9,804 nucleotides of DNA from CAZLBC01 sp964557575 (GTDB lineage Bacteria; Planctomycetota; Phycisphaerae; SM23-33), in assembly GCA_964557575.1 (NCBI GenBank), contig CAZLBC010000137.1, forward strand, positions 1 to 9,804, given 5' to 3'. Below are positions 1-5,615 of the stretch, one piece after another. The translations under genes and the position numbers were made by a program. Position 1 is the stretch's first letter. The number at the start of each line of letters is the position of its first letter. The notes under the pieces are model-generated. The model was not told the DNA's origin, made no database searches, and saw only the letters and a program-made list of their open reading frames with translations.

Positions 1-1
1 G

Positions 2-700
2 GGCAGAAAAAACAATCTCACGCCGGTCCATGTCTTGGGGATCTTCATCCTCTGCTACCTCTTCGCGAAGACCGGTTCCTCTTTTTTGGCGGAAATGCAC
101 GAGGTTCCCGAAACACGGGCGATCATCCTGGGGGGGATAGCCGGCCGCGTCCTGGCGATCGCGGCGATCATGGTCATGGCGGCCTACACGTTCAAAAACG
201 GGCTCTTCCGGGGCCTGGGGTTCAGCGGCCGCCACTGCTTTTTCGACTCGATCCGGGCGGTCGCGGCGTACCTGATGGTCTTTCCGGCCTGTTTTCTCCT
301 GCTGGTGATTTCGGTGTGGATAGCCGAACAGGTCGCGCCGGGGTTCGAAAAGATTCACACGGTCCTCAAACCGCTGTCGACCGCGGGCCCCGGCTGGATA
401 GCAATCATTCTCATATCTTCGGTCCTCCTGACGCCGCTCTACGAGGAGCTGTTCTTCCGGGGACTGCTGCAGTCGCTGTTCCGCCGCCACCTGGGCCCCT
501 GGCCCTCGATCGTCCTGTCGTCGGCCCTCTTCGGCCTCGCCCACTTCCCTCTCCCCCACACGATCGCCCCCCTCGCCGCCCTCGGCGTGGCCCTGGGATA
601 CAACTACGAGCGGACCGGGCGGCTCTGGGCGCCGATCGTCACCCACGGCCTGTTCAACCTGGTGTCGGTCTTCGTCTACCTGGATATCGGCGCGGGTTGA
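2..700 (+). CDS. CPBP-family intramembrane metalloprotease (5' partial)
   Basis: This is a polytopic membrane protein of the CPBP (CAAX protease and bacteriocin-processing, Abi) family. Members are intramembrane metalloproteases, and in bacteria their substrates are mostly unknown. The frame is open to the first base of the window with no upstream stop. The first possible initiator, a TTG at 35, has no convincing ribosome site and would cut into a hydrophobic helix, so I take the gene as truncated by the window edge. Three family motifs are visible: EExxxR in YEELFFRG (the Glu pair at 443-448, Arg at 458-460), FxxxH in FGLAHF (His at 542-544) and HxxxN in HGLFNL (His at 644-646, Asn at 656-658). 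These supply the metal ligands and catalytic Glu. Several hydrophobic stretches precede them. The gene ends with TGA at 698-700 and has no obvious terminator. Family assignment is firm; substrate is unknown. Confidence 0.92.
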   Translation, partial: GRKNNLTPVHVLGIFILCYLFAKTGSSFLAEMHEVPETRAIILGGIAGRVLAIAAIMVMAAYTFKNGLFRGLGFSGRHCFFDSIRAVAAYLMVFPACFLLLVISVWIAEQVAPGFEKIHTVLKPLSTAGPGWIAIILISSVLLTPLYEELFFRGLLQSLFRRHLGPWPSIVLSSALFGLAHFPLPHTIAPLAALGVALGYNYERTGRLWAPIVTHGLFNLVSVFVYLDIGAG

Positions 701-720
701 GGGCCGCGCTTGTTTCTGCG

Positions 721-738
721 ATATTCAGGCCTGAATAT
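721..738. repeat. 18-bp perfect palindrome downstream of the protease gene
   Basis: ATATTCAGGCCTGAATAT is its own reverse complement over all 18 bases. It lies 20 bases after the protease stop codon. No T-run follows on either strand, so it does not look like an intrinsic terminator. It could be a protein-binding site or a recombination scar. Confidence 0.6.
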
Positions 739-779
739 GAAATGAATAGACCCGATTGACCGAATTTAATCTTGTAATT

Positions 780-795
780 TGGGAATTAATTCCCA
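780..795. repeat. 16-bp perfect palindrome in front of the ATPase remnant
   Basis: TGGGAATTAATTCCCA is a perfect 16-bp palindrome ending 7 bases before the ATG at 803. A weak promoter (TTGTAA at 772-777, 16-base spacer, CATAAT at 794-799) overlaps it, so it could be an operator of the gene that once followed. If that promoter were real, the transcript would be almost leaderless. The promoter reading is weak. Confidence 0.5.
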
Positions 796-802
796 TAATA
801 CA

Positions 803-1090
803 ATGATGGTCAATCGCATTTTCGCACAACTGATTCAGGATACGCTCGGCAAATTCCCCGCCGTGGCCATCCTCGGGCCGCGACAGTGTGGCAAGACCAC
901 CCTGGCTGGAATCACTCGCCGCGTGATCCGATGCGATGAGCAACAAGAACCAATGAACGCCGTCTTAATCGATCAACACCGGCTCGCCGTCCGGCCGTTT
1001 CAACTCAGTGGTGCGCCCGACCCATCCTTGCCAGTCAAATCCCGTGTGCGGGGGCCGGGCGAGGGTTCAATCAAGAGAAAACCAGTTTGA
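803..1090 (+). pseudogene. 5' remnant of an AAA_14-type ATPase gene
   Basis: The frame opening at tandem ATGs (803 and 806) encodes an N-terminus typical of the single-protein AAA ATPases with Pfam AAA_14 and, usually, DUF4143 domains. These proteins are normally around 400 residues and of unclear, possibly defence- or mobile-element-related, function. The stretch VNRIFAQLIQDTLGKFPAVA leads straight into a Walker A loop, LGPRQCGKTT (about 880-903). Homology seems to stop just after the loop, near 907. The remaining in-frame residues up to the TGA at 1088-1090 look like random translation, with no Walker B or downstream domains, and I see no continuation in other frames. No Shine-Dalgarno sequence precedes the ATGs. 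I read it as a deletion remnant. It converges with the antitoxin gene, whose 3' end it overlaps by about 20 bases. The family call rests on the N-terminus and P-loop alone. Confidence 0.55.
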
Positions 1091-1346
1091 GACGGCGCCC
1101 GCACGCATCGGCGTACTGCTCAAGGGTAGAAAGCCGTATATCGCGAGCATGGTTTTCGATCCTGGAAATGGCCGTCTCCTTGGTACTCAGGCGTTCGGCC
1201 AGTTGTTTCTGGGTCAACCCTGCTTCCGTCCGTATCTCTTTCAAAAGCTTACGCAATTCGTATTCTTCACTCAGCGCGTCGTATTCCCGGGCAAATTGGG
1301 GGGATCGCTTCTTTCGCATCCGAATGTATTTCTGTAAATCGCTCAT
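1071..1346 (-). CDS. Xre-family antitoxin of a HigBA-like toxin-antitoxin pair
   Basis: This 91-residue protein is the presumed antitoxin and autorepressor partner of the toxin encoded just upstream. The N-terminal part (about 1-35) is charged and helical. A Cro/C1-type helix-turn-helix follows at about 35-85: the segment GLTQKQLAERLSTKETAISR has the usual Xre pattern (LTQxxLAxxL, then the recognition helix), continuing into IENHARDIRLSTLEQYADAC. The ATG at 1346 overlaps the toxin stop as ATGA, which implies translational coupling. An AAGGAA ribosome site sits about 6 bases ahead. A longer in-frame reading to 1430 exists but lies entirely within the toxin gene and lacks support. Antitoxins encoded second, after the toxin, are characteristic of HigBA and related pairs. 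Which cellular process the pair controls cannot be told from the sequence. Confidence 0.92.
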   Translation of the reverse strand: MSDLQKYIRMRKKRSPQFAREYDALSEEYELRKLLKEIRTEAGLTQKQLAERLSTKETAISRIENHARDIRLSTLEQYADACGRRLKLVFS

Positions 1347-1693
1347 GGATATTTCCTTCGCAGGTAATCTCTTTTCTTCTCTTCGGCAAGCCGTATATCC
1401 TTCCGCGGTGTTTTTTGCGTCTTCTTGCAAAAGGCGTGATTGAGGACGATCACGTCATCGCTGTCGAAGAAACACAGTATCCTGAATATGTTGCCGCCGA
1501 AGGAAATCCGGACCTCCCAGATGCCGGACGTGTTCTTCAATTTTTTCATATACCGGCCGGGTATGACCGGCAGCGTCTCGACCAGGTTCAGCGTCCAGGT
1601 GACCTTCGCACTTTCCTTGTCTGACAATTGTTCCAAAAAGTCGGTAACCGGCGAGTTGCCCCGCGCGGTCCGGTAGAACATCACTGTTCTCAA
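1343..1693 (-). CDS. RelE/HigB-like toxin (phage Gp49-like family)
   Basis: This 116-residue protein belongs to the phage-derived Gp49-like/HigB group of the RelE/ParE superfamily. Characterised members of the superfamily are mostly ribosome-dependent mRNA endonucleases; activity of this copy is inferred. Hallmarks are the early YRTARGNSPVTDFLEQL segment, then MKKLKNTSGIWEVRISFGGN leading into the core strand IFRILCFFD, and the conserved tail KKTQKTPRKDI with a basic C-terminus. I place the start at TTG 1693 because AAGGAG/AAGGAG sites lie just upstream with a 6-base spacing; the ATG at 1681 is too close to those sites and would remove the first four residues of the first strand. The stop overlaps the antitoxin start by 4 bases. 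No key motif is missing, so the toxin looks intact. A good promoter with an operator-like dyad lies upstream. Confidence 0.92.
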   Translation of the reverse strand: MRTVMFYRTARGNSPVTDFLEQLSDKESAKVTWTLNLVETLPVIPGRYMKKLKNTSGIWEVRISFGGNIFRILCFFDSDDVIVLNHAFCKKTQKTPRKDIRLAEEKKRDYLRRKYP

Positions 1694-1720
1694 AATATAC
1701 TCCTTCTCCTTTTACCCAAA

Positions 1721-1738
1721 CTTAACATTAACGTTAAG
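1721..1738. promoter_or_regulatory. Operator-like dyad over the toxin-antitoxin -10 box
   Basis: CTTAAC (1721-1726) and GTTAAG (1733-1738) form an inverted repeat with a 6-base spacer, and TTAACGTTAA (1728-1737) is a perfect 10-bp palindrome inside it. The dyad covers the -10 element. That placement fits autorepression by the Xre antitoxin, as known for other type II pairs. Confidence 0.65.
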
Positions 1739-1753
1739 TCCCCGTCGTGTCAA
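1725..1753 (-). promoter_or_regulatory. Promoter of the toxin-antitoxin operon
   Basis: On the minus strand a perfect -35 TTGACA (1748-1753) is followed by a 17-base spacer and a -10 TAATGT (1725-1730). The toxin start is 32 bases downstream of the -10, with its ribosome site in between. Confidence 0.75.
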
Positions 1754-1842
1754 TATCCAGCATGATTTTTTCGGCACGGTGATAATATTGTCATATAACA
1801 ATAACAAGGGTACTATTTCGCCCGCGTTGTTACACAACAAGC

Positions 1843-1870
1843 CCATGCGGGTCAAATGTGACCCGCATGG
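1843..1870. other. Strong 12-bp hairpin between tRNA-Ala and the toxin-antitoxin operon
   Basis: CCATGCGGGTCA (1843-1854) and TGACCCGCATGG (1859-1870) are exact inverted repeats around a 4-base loop. It lies on the 3' side of the tRNA gene. Read on the minus strand it is followed by GCTTGTTGTG, which is only mildly U-rich. It may help end the tRNA transcript or bind a protein; I cannot decide between these. Confidence 0.5.
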
Positions 1871-1956
1871 AACCGTCCGGGCATGATTTCGGGAGGGCGG
1901 CGGGGGCACCGCCGGTGTCGCAACCCCCTTTTCAGCCGGCCCCTCCCCCCTTTCAA

Positions 1957-2029
1957 TGGAGCTACGGGGACTCGAACCCCGGACCTCCTGCATGCCATGC
2001 AGGCGCTCTCCCAACTGAGCTATAGCCCC
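1957..2029 (-). tRNA. tRNA-Ala (anticodon GGC)
   Basis: The complete 73-base cloverleaf is readable on the minus strand: acceptor GGGGCTA pairing with TAGCTCC, D-arm GCTC/GAGC, anticodon stem CCTGC/GCAGG around loop ATGGCAT with anticodon GGC, variable loop AGGTC, and T-arm CGGGG-TTCGAGT-CCCCG. The third acceptor pair is G:U (G3:U70), the identity element of alanine tRNAs, which confirms the isotype. The discriminator is A. CCA is not encoded (the following bases are TTG), so the end must be added by nucleotidyltransferase. It reads GCC and GCU alanine codons; GCC is heavily used in the neighbouring genes. It lies 77 bases after the ispE stop in the same direction and has a promoter of its own. 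Confidence 0.97.
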
Positions 2030-2041
2030 GTCGACGGCGTG

Positions 2042-2070
2042 CTTTTACCAGAGAACCGTCGTCTTATCAA
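2042..2070 (-). promoter_or_regulatory. Probable promoter of tRNA-Ala
   Basis: On the minus strand TTGATA (2065-2070), a 17-base spacer and TAAAAG (2042-2047) precede the mature tRNA 5' end by 12 bases. The spacing suits a short 5' leader removed by RNase P. The -10 is not perfect, and readthrough from ispE is also possible. Confidence 0.55.
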
Positions 2071-2106
2071 GCCACTTTTCCGTATTTTAGCGTCCCCGGA
2101 CCCGGG

Positions 2107-3000
2107 TCACCACGGGCTGATCCCGGCCACGATCGTATCGGCGCGGAGGTCGTCGGGAAGGGCGCCGACGGCCGCGGCCGCCTCCTCCTCGTCGTCACAC
2201 GCGATGAACAGCGCCCCCCCGCTGCCGGTCAGGCACACCGGGAGGTCGGTCGCCGCCCGCAGGGTGTCCAGTCGCTCGGCCAGTCCCCCGCGCACCCGCC
2301 GGGCCGGGGGCTCAAGGTCGTTTACCAGCAGGTGCCGCCATTGCGACGGCGGCCGGGCGAAGACGTCGACCGGGAGCGGCCGCGCGCCGGGCGGGCGGCC
2401 CGTTTCACACGCGGCGTACACCGCCGCCGTCGGGCAGTGGACCCCCGAAAAGTGTACGACAAACGATACGGGATGAATCTCGACCGGCACCACCGTTTCA
2501 CCCCGGCCCGTTATCCGGGAACAGACCGGCCCCAGAAACAACGACACGTCGCTGCCGAGCCCCGCGGCCGTCGCCAGCAACCGTTTCCGCTCAACGTTCA
2601 GCCCGCAGAACAGCGCAACCCCCTCCAGCGCGGCCGCCGCGTCGGAAGACCCGCCCCCGAGCCCGCTGCCGGGCGGTATGCGCTTATGCAGCGAAATCCC
2701 GAGGGAGGGGATCGCGCGTCCTTCTTTGCGGGCGTATTCGAGCAGACGCCGGGCGGCATAGTACGCGAGATTTTCGGCGTCGGGACCGGCCGGAATCCCC
2801 GAGGATGCGAAGGCGAGCCCCTCCGCGCCGGGCGGGGAAATGGTGATCTCGTCACACAGGTCTATCCGGCAGACGACCGAATCGATATCGTGAAACCCGT
2901 CGTGACGACTGGGGCCGACGAGGAGGTCGAGGTTCAACTTCGCCGGTGCCAACACCGTCAATCGGTCTCCGTCGCGGCGGAAGCGCCCGGCGGTGCCCAT
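2107..3000 (-). CDS. ispE: 4-diphosphocytidyl-2-C-methyl-D-erythritol kinase
   Basis: IspE phosphorylates the 2-hydroxyl of CDP-methylerythritol with ATP, the fourth step of the cytosolic MEP pathway that makes IPP and DMAPP. The 297-residue product (E. coli has 283) is a GHMP kinase. The N-terminal APAKLNLDL holds the conserved Lys21. The glycine-rich ATP loop PPGSGLGGGSSDAAA is at about 109-123. The catalytic Asp151 is in GLGSDVSLFL, and the C-terminal GHMP motif LTGSGGALF lies near residue 260. The start is ATG at 3000, with a GGGGAG site 5 bases ahead that overlaps the end of the upstream small-protein gene; the two genes are separated by a single base and are surely co-transcribed. Nothing essential is missing. 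Its product route leads to the substrates of UppS, encoded across the divergent promoter region. Confidence 0.97.
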   Translation of the reverse strand: MGTAGRFRRDGDRLTVLAPAKLNLDLLVGPSRHDGFHDIDSVVCRIDLCDEITISPPGAEGLAFASSGIPAGPDAENLAYYAARRLLEYARKEGRAIPSLGISLHKRIPPGSGLGGGSSDAAAALEGVALFCGLNVERKRLLATAAGLGSDVSLFLGPVCSRITGRGETVVPVEIHPVSFVVHFSGVHCPTAAVYAACETGRPPGARPLPVDVFARPPSQWRHLLVNDLEPPARRVRGGLAERLDTLRAATDLPVCLTGSGGALFIACDDEEEAAAAVGALPDDLRADTIVAGISPW

Positions 3001-3001
3001 G

Positions 3002-3268
3002 TCACTCCCCGCGGCGAACGAGCACGTTCATGTCGCACGCGGCGGCCATGTCGATGAACTCGTTTTTTTCAAGGTCCTCGAGCCGCTTGCCGGCGACGTC
3101 GAGTTTTTCGTTGAAGCGGATGCACTGTTCCTGCATGCACCCGTGGGTCTCCTCGGAACCCCCGCGGAGGTAGAAGTTATCGCCGCGGGTGACCCTCACG
3201 TGGCCGTCGTCGTTGTCCAAACCGAGGCCCAGCAGGCCTCTTTTCGCTTTGTTTTTCTTGTTATTCAC
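3002..3268 (-). CDS. Small conserved-looking protein, function unknown
   Basis: This 88-residue protein is encoded one base before ispE. I choose GTG 3268 as start because GGGAG lies 3 bases upstream and the protein-like composition begins here; the upstream extension to 3379 is Cys/aromatic-rich and crosses the promoter. The N-terminus is a basic tail (NNKKNKAKR, 2-10). Then comes a compact block, GLLGLGLDNDDGHVRVTRGD (11-30), followed by FYLRGGSEETH (32-42), a short amphipathic helix MQEQCIRFNEKLDVAGKRL and an acidic helix LEDLEKNEFIDMAAAC. There are three cysteines (44, 49, 78) but no CxxC pair, no membrane segment and no signal peptide, so it is probably cytosolic. From memory, similar short proteins occur as hypotheticals in planctomycete-type genomes, but I know of no assigned function. 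Tight coupling to ispE suggests co-expression but does not prove a role in isoprenoid synthesis. Confidence 0.85.
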   Translation of the reverse strand: MNNKKNKAKRGLLGLGLDNDDGHVRVTRGDNFYLRGGSEETHGCMQEQCIRFNEKLDVAGKRLEDLEKNEFIDMAAACDMNVLVRRGE

Positions 3269-3321
3269 CGTCTCCCTGCAACATAACACGATATAATTCC
3301 ATATCGGCGGTTTCTTTTTAC

Positions 3322-3350
3322 ATAGTATCAAACAATACCTGAATGTGCAA
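3322..3350 (-). promoter_or_regulatory. Promoter of the small protein-ispE operon
   Basis: On the minus strand TTGCAC (3345-3350), a 17-base spacer and TACTAT (3322-3327) form a good sigma-70-type promoter. The -10 is about 53 bases before the GTG start, leaving a leader of roughly 45 bases. Confidence 0.7.
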
Positions 3351-3372
3351 ATCACAGCATGGCATCCGGCTC

Positions 3373-3400
3373 TTGACATACCATTGCGGCGGTGTATTCT
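3373..3400 (+). promoter_or_regulatory. Promoter of purA-uppS
   Basis: A perfect TTGACA (3373-3378), a 16-base spacer and TATTCT (3395-3400) precede the purA ATG by 39 bases. The -35 boxes of this promoter and of the opposing ispE-side promoter are only about 22 bases apart, so one regulator could reach both. I see no purine-repressor-type palindrome or riboswitch in the leader. Confidence 0.75.
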
Positions 3401-3439
3401 ACACCGGCCGCGTGCGGCATTTCAGGAGAGTTCACGAAC

Positions 3440-4741
3440 ATGGCAACACATAATACGACGATCATAGGGCTGCAGTGGGGCGACGAGGGCAAGGGCAAAA
3501 TCGTCGACTCGCTGGCGGCCGAAAGCGACTACGTGGTCCGGTACTGCGGCGGCGCGAACGCCGGTCACACGGTGACCGTGGACGGCGAGAAATTCTCGCT
3601 GCACCTGATACCGAGCGGCATCCTCTACGGAAACGTGATAAACGTCATCGGAAACGGCGTGGCCTTCGACCCCAAGGTCGCCATCGAGGAAATCGGCAGC
3701 CTCCGCGAGCGGAACGTCGACGTGGATGAAAACAACCTCCGGGTCAGCGCCACGGCCCAGGTGGTCATGCCCTGGCACAAGCAGCAGGATACGTCGAGCG
3801 AGCATCACCTCGGCTCCAAAAAGATCGGCACGACGGCGCGCGGTATCGGGCCCTGCTACGCGGACAAGGCGAACCGCTCGACGGCGATCCGTGTCGGGGA
3901 ACTGCTCGATGAAAAAGCGCTGACACAGAAAATTCGCCTGATCGTCAGCATCAAGAGCTCGATGTTCAAGGGCCTGTACAACGGCGAGATCTTTGACAGC
4001 GACGATATTGTAGAACAGTACATCGAATTCGGCCGGTTCCTGGCCCCCATGATCCGCAATACCGGCGCCCTCGTGCGGCGGGAGATCGCGGCGGGAAAAC
4101 GCATACTCTTCGAGGGCGCGCAGGGCTCGATGCTTGACATCGATCACGGGACGTTCCCCTTCGTGACCAGCTCGTCGGTGACCGCGTGCGGCGTGCCGTC
4201 CGGCGCGGGGGTCGCCCCGAAAGACGTCGGGCGGGTCATCGGCATCATGAAGGCCTATACCACCCGGGTGGGCGCCGGCCCCTTACCCACCGAACTCGAC
4301 GACGAGACCGGCGAGTACATCCGCAAGGCCGGCAACGAGTACGGCACGACGACCGGCCGCCCGCGGCGCTGCGGCTGGCTGGATGCGATGATACCGAAAT
4401 ACACGGCCGAGCTGTCCGGGGTGGACGCGATCGCCCTGATGCTGCTGGACGTGCTGTCCGGCCTGGACGAAGTGAAGATCTGCACCGGCTACCTGGCCCC
4501 CGAGGGACCGGTCGACGAGTTCGACCCGTCGGAACTCGACCGGGTCCAGTGCGCCTACGAAACGATGCCGGGATGGCAGGAGGACCTGAGGGGATGCCGG
4601 GAATTTTCGCAACTCCCTGAGAACGCGCGGCATTACGTCCGCCGGATCGAGGAAATCCTGCAGCGCCCGGTGGAGATCGTGAGTATCGGCCCGGGCAGGA
4701 AAGAGACCCTGACACTCGCTGCCGGCGCCGGCGGGAGCTGA
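3440..4741 (+). CDS. purA: Adenylosuccinate synthetase
   Basis: PurA joins IMP and aspartate using GTP to give adenylosuccinate, the first committed step from IMP to AMP, in the cytosol. The 433-residue length matches the family (E. coli 432). Visible signatures are the P-loop-like GLQWGDEGKGKIVD with catalytic Asp15, GGANAGHTV with catalytic His43, GTTARGIGPCYADK, the IMP-site segment EGAQGSMLDIDHGTFPFVTS, the aspartate loop region TTTGRPRRCGWLD, and the guanine-binding C-terminal VSIGPGRKETL. The start is ATG 3440, with AGGAGAG (3424-3430) 9 bases upstream; an upstream in-frame reading from 3392 runs into the promoter and is discarded. The uppS gene starts 4 bases after the stop, so the two form an operon. 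No unusual residues were seen. Confidence 0.98.
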   Translation: MATHNTTIIGLQWGDEGKGKIVDSLAAESDYVVRYCGGANAGHTVTVDGEKFSLHLIPSGILYGNVINVIGNGVAFDPKVAIEEIGSLRERNVDVDENNLRVSATAQVVMPWHKQQDTSSEHHLGSKKIGTTARGIGPCYADKANRSTAIRVGELLDEKALTQKIRLIVSIKSSMFKGLYNGEIFDSDDIVEQYIEFGRFLAPMIRNTGALVRREIAAGKRILFEGAQGSMLDIDHGTFPFVTSSSVTACGVPSGAGVAPKDVGRVIGIMKAYTTRVGAGPLPTELDDETGEYIRKAGNEYGTTTGRPRRCGWLDAMIPKYTAELSGVDAIALMLLDVLSGLDEVKICTGYLAPEGPVDEFDPSELDRVQCAYETMPGWQEDLRGCREFSQLPENARHYVRRIEEILQRPVEIVSIGPGRKETLTLAAGAGGS

Positions 4742-4745
4742 GACG

Positions 4746-5510
4746 GTGCCCGGCCCGGACGACAGCCCCCGCCCCGCACGGGAAAAGGTGGGCGTCCCGG
4801 AAGAGCGATTTCCCGCCTCGGTCGCGATCATCATGGACGGCAACGGGCGGTGGGCCGACCGGCGGGGGGAGCCGCGGCCGCTCGGCCATATCGCGGGGGC
4901 ACAGACGGCGACCGACATCATTTCCGAATCCTCGCGCCTGGGGCTTGGAAACCTGTCCCTCTACGCCTTCAGCCGGCAGAACTGGAAACGGGCCGCCGAA
5001 GAGGTGGGCGCCCTGATGGATCTCTACGCCGAGTACCTGGCCGGTGAGCGGGACAGCCTCATGGAAAACAACATCAGGCTGCGCCACCTCGGTTCGCGGG
5101 AGGGGCTGCCGCCGCGGGTCCTGGAGGAACTCGACGAGTCGATCCGGCTGTCCTCGACGAACACGGGGATGATTTTCAGCCTGGCGCTGAACTACGGTTC
5201 ACGGGAGGAGATCGCGGAAACGGCCGGGCAGCTCGCGCGGCGGGTCCGGCGCGGCGAGATACGCCCGGAGGATATCGACGAGCAGTCTTTCTCGGACGCG
5301 CTGCAGACCGCCGGCATACCCGACCCGGACCTGCTGATACGGACGGCCGGGGAGATGCGCATCAGCAATTTTTTGCTCTACCAGATCTCCTACGCCGAGT
5401 TGTACGTGACCGACACCCTGTGGCCGGATTTCGACGCCGGGGAACTCTACGCCGCCATTCGGGCCTACGCGTCGCGGGACCGGCGTTTCGGCGGGATCGA
5501 CAAGGAATAG
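4746..5510 (+). CDS. uppS: Isoprenyl transferase (undecaprenyl diphosphate synthase family)
   Basis: The product belongs to the cis-prenyltransferases. They extend farnesyl diphosphate with IPP to the long-chain diphosphate that becomes the lipid carrier for peptidoglycan and O-antigen units. The length of 254 residues matches the family (E. coli 253). Key parts are VAIIMDGNGRWA with catalytic Asp31, the RxxGH segment RPLGHIAGA, LYAFSRQNWKR, and the IPP-binding LIRTAGEMRISNFLL followed by AELYVTDTLWPDF. Several near-constant positions differ: the usual FSxENW is FSRQNW, RTSGE is RTAGE, RLSNFLLWQ is RISNFLLYQ, and the His before VAIIMDG is Ser. The core catalytic residues remain. The start is GTG 4746, with GGGAG inside the purA stop region about 8 bases ahead. 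The chain length of the product cannot be read from sequence. Confidence 0.95.
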   Translation: MPGPDDSPRPAREKVGVPEERFPASVAIIMDGNGRWADRRGEPRPLGHIAGAQTATDIISESSRLGLGNLSLYAFSRQNWKRAAEEVGALMDLYAEYLAGERDSLMENNIRLRHLGSREGLPPRVLEELDESIRLSSTNTGMIFSLALNYGSREEIAETAGQLARRVRRGEIRPEDIDEQSFSDALQTAGIPDPDLLIRTAGEMRISNFLLYQISYAELYVTDTLWPDFDAGELYAAIRAYASRDRRFGGIDKE

Positions 5511-5535
5511 CTGCCGGCATTGATGTGCCGGGCAG
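5511..5535 (+). terminator. Hairpin directly after uppS
   Basis: CTGCCGGCA (5511-5519) pairs with TGCCGGGCAG (5526-5535) as nine base pairs with one bulged G around a 6-base loop, starting at the base after the uppS stop. No T-run follows, so it may be a weak or factor-assisted terminator or an mRNA 3'-end stabiliser. Confidence 0.45.
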
Positions 5536-5615
5536 GATCCGCGACAAACCGGTGGAAATGCGGACCGTTATTTTGTTACAATAATGTAATAACCACCAAC
5601 TCTGGAGAGACCGCC

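Noticed and set aside
1036..1070. Terminator for the antitoxin gene
   Set aside because: A small CCCG/CGGG stem exists around 1041-1055, but it has only four or five pairs and no U-run on the minus strand.
1347..1430. N-terminal extension of the antitoxin
   Set aside because: It lies wholly inside the toxin gene; the ATG at 1346 has a ribosome site and the usual ATGA overlap.
701..1956. Integration attachment site derived from the tRNA-Ala 3' end
   Set aside because: I looked for a second copy of the tRNA 3' segment in the accessory patch and found none, and there is no integrase gene in the window.
1883..2476. Plus-strand open frame covering the tRNA and the 3' end of ispE
   Set aside because: It reads through a tRNA gene on the opposite strand and then antisense to ispE. 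The translation is Arg/Ser/Pro-rich and has no ribosome site.
3269..3379. N-terminal extension of the small protein upstream of ispE
   Set aside because: It would span the -10 and -35 boxes of the gene's own promoter and adds a Cys-rich stretch unlike the rest of the protein.
4245..5087. Minus-strand open frames across purA and uppS
   Set aside because: Arg/Pro/Gly-rich shadow translations that overlap two clear enzyme genes.
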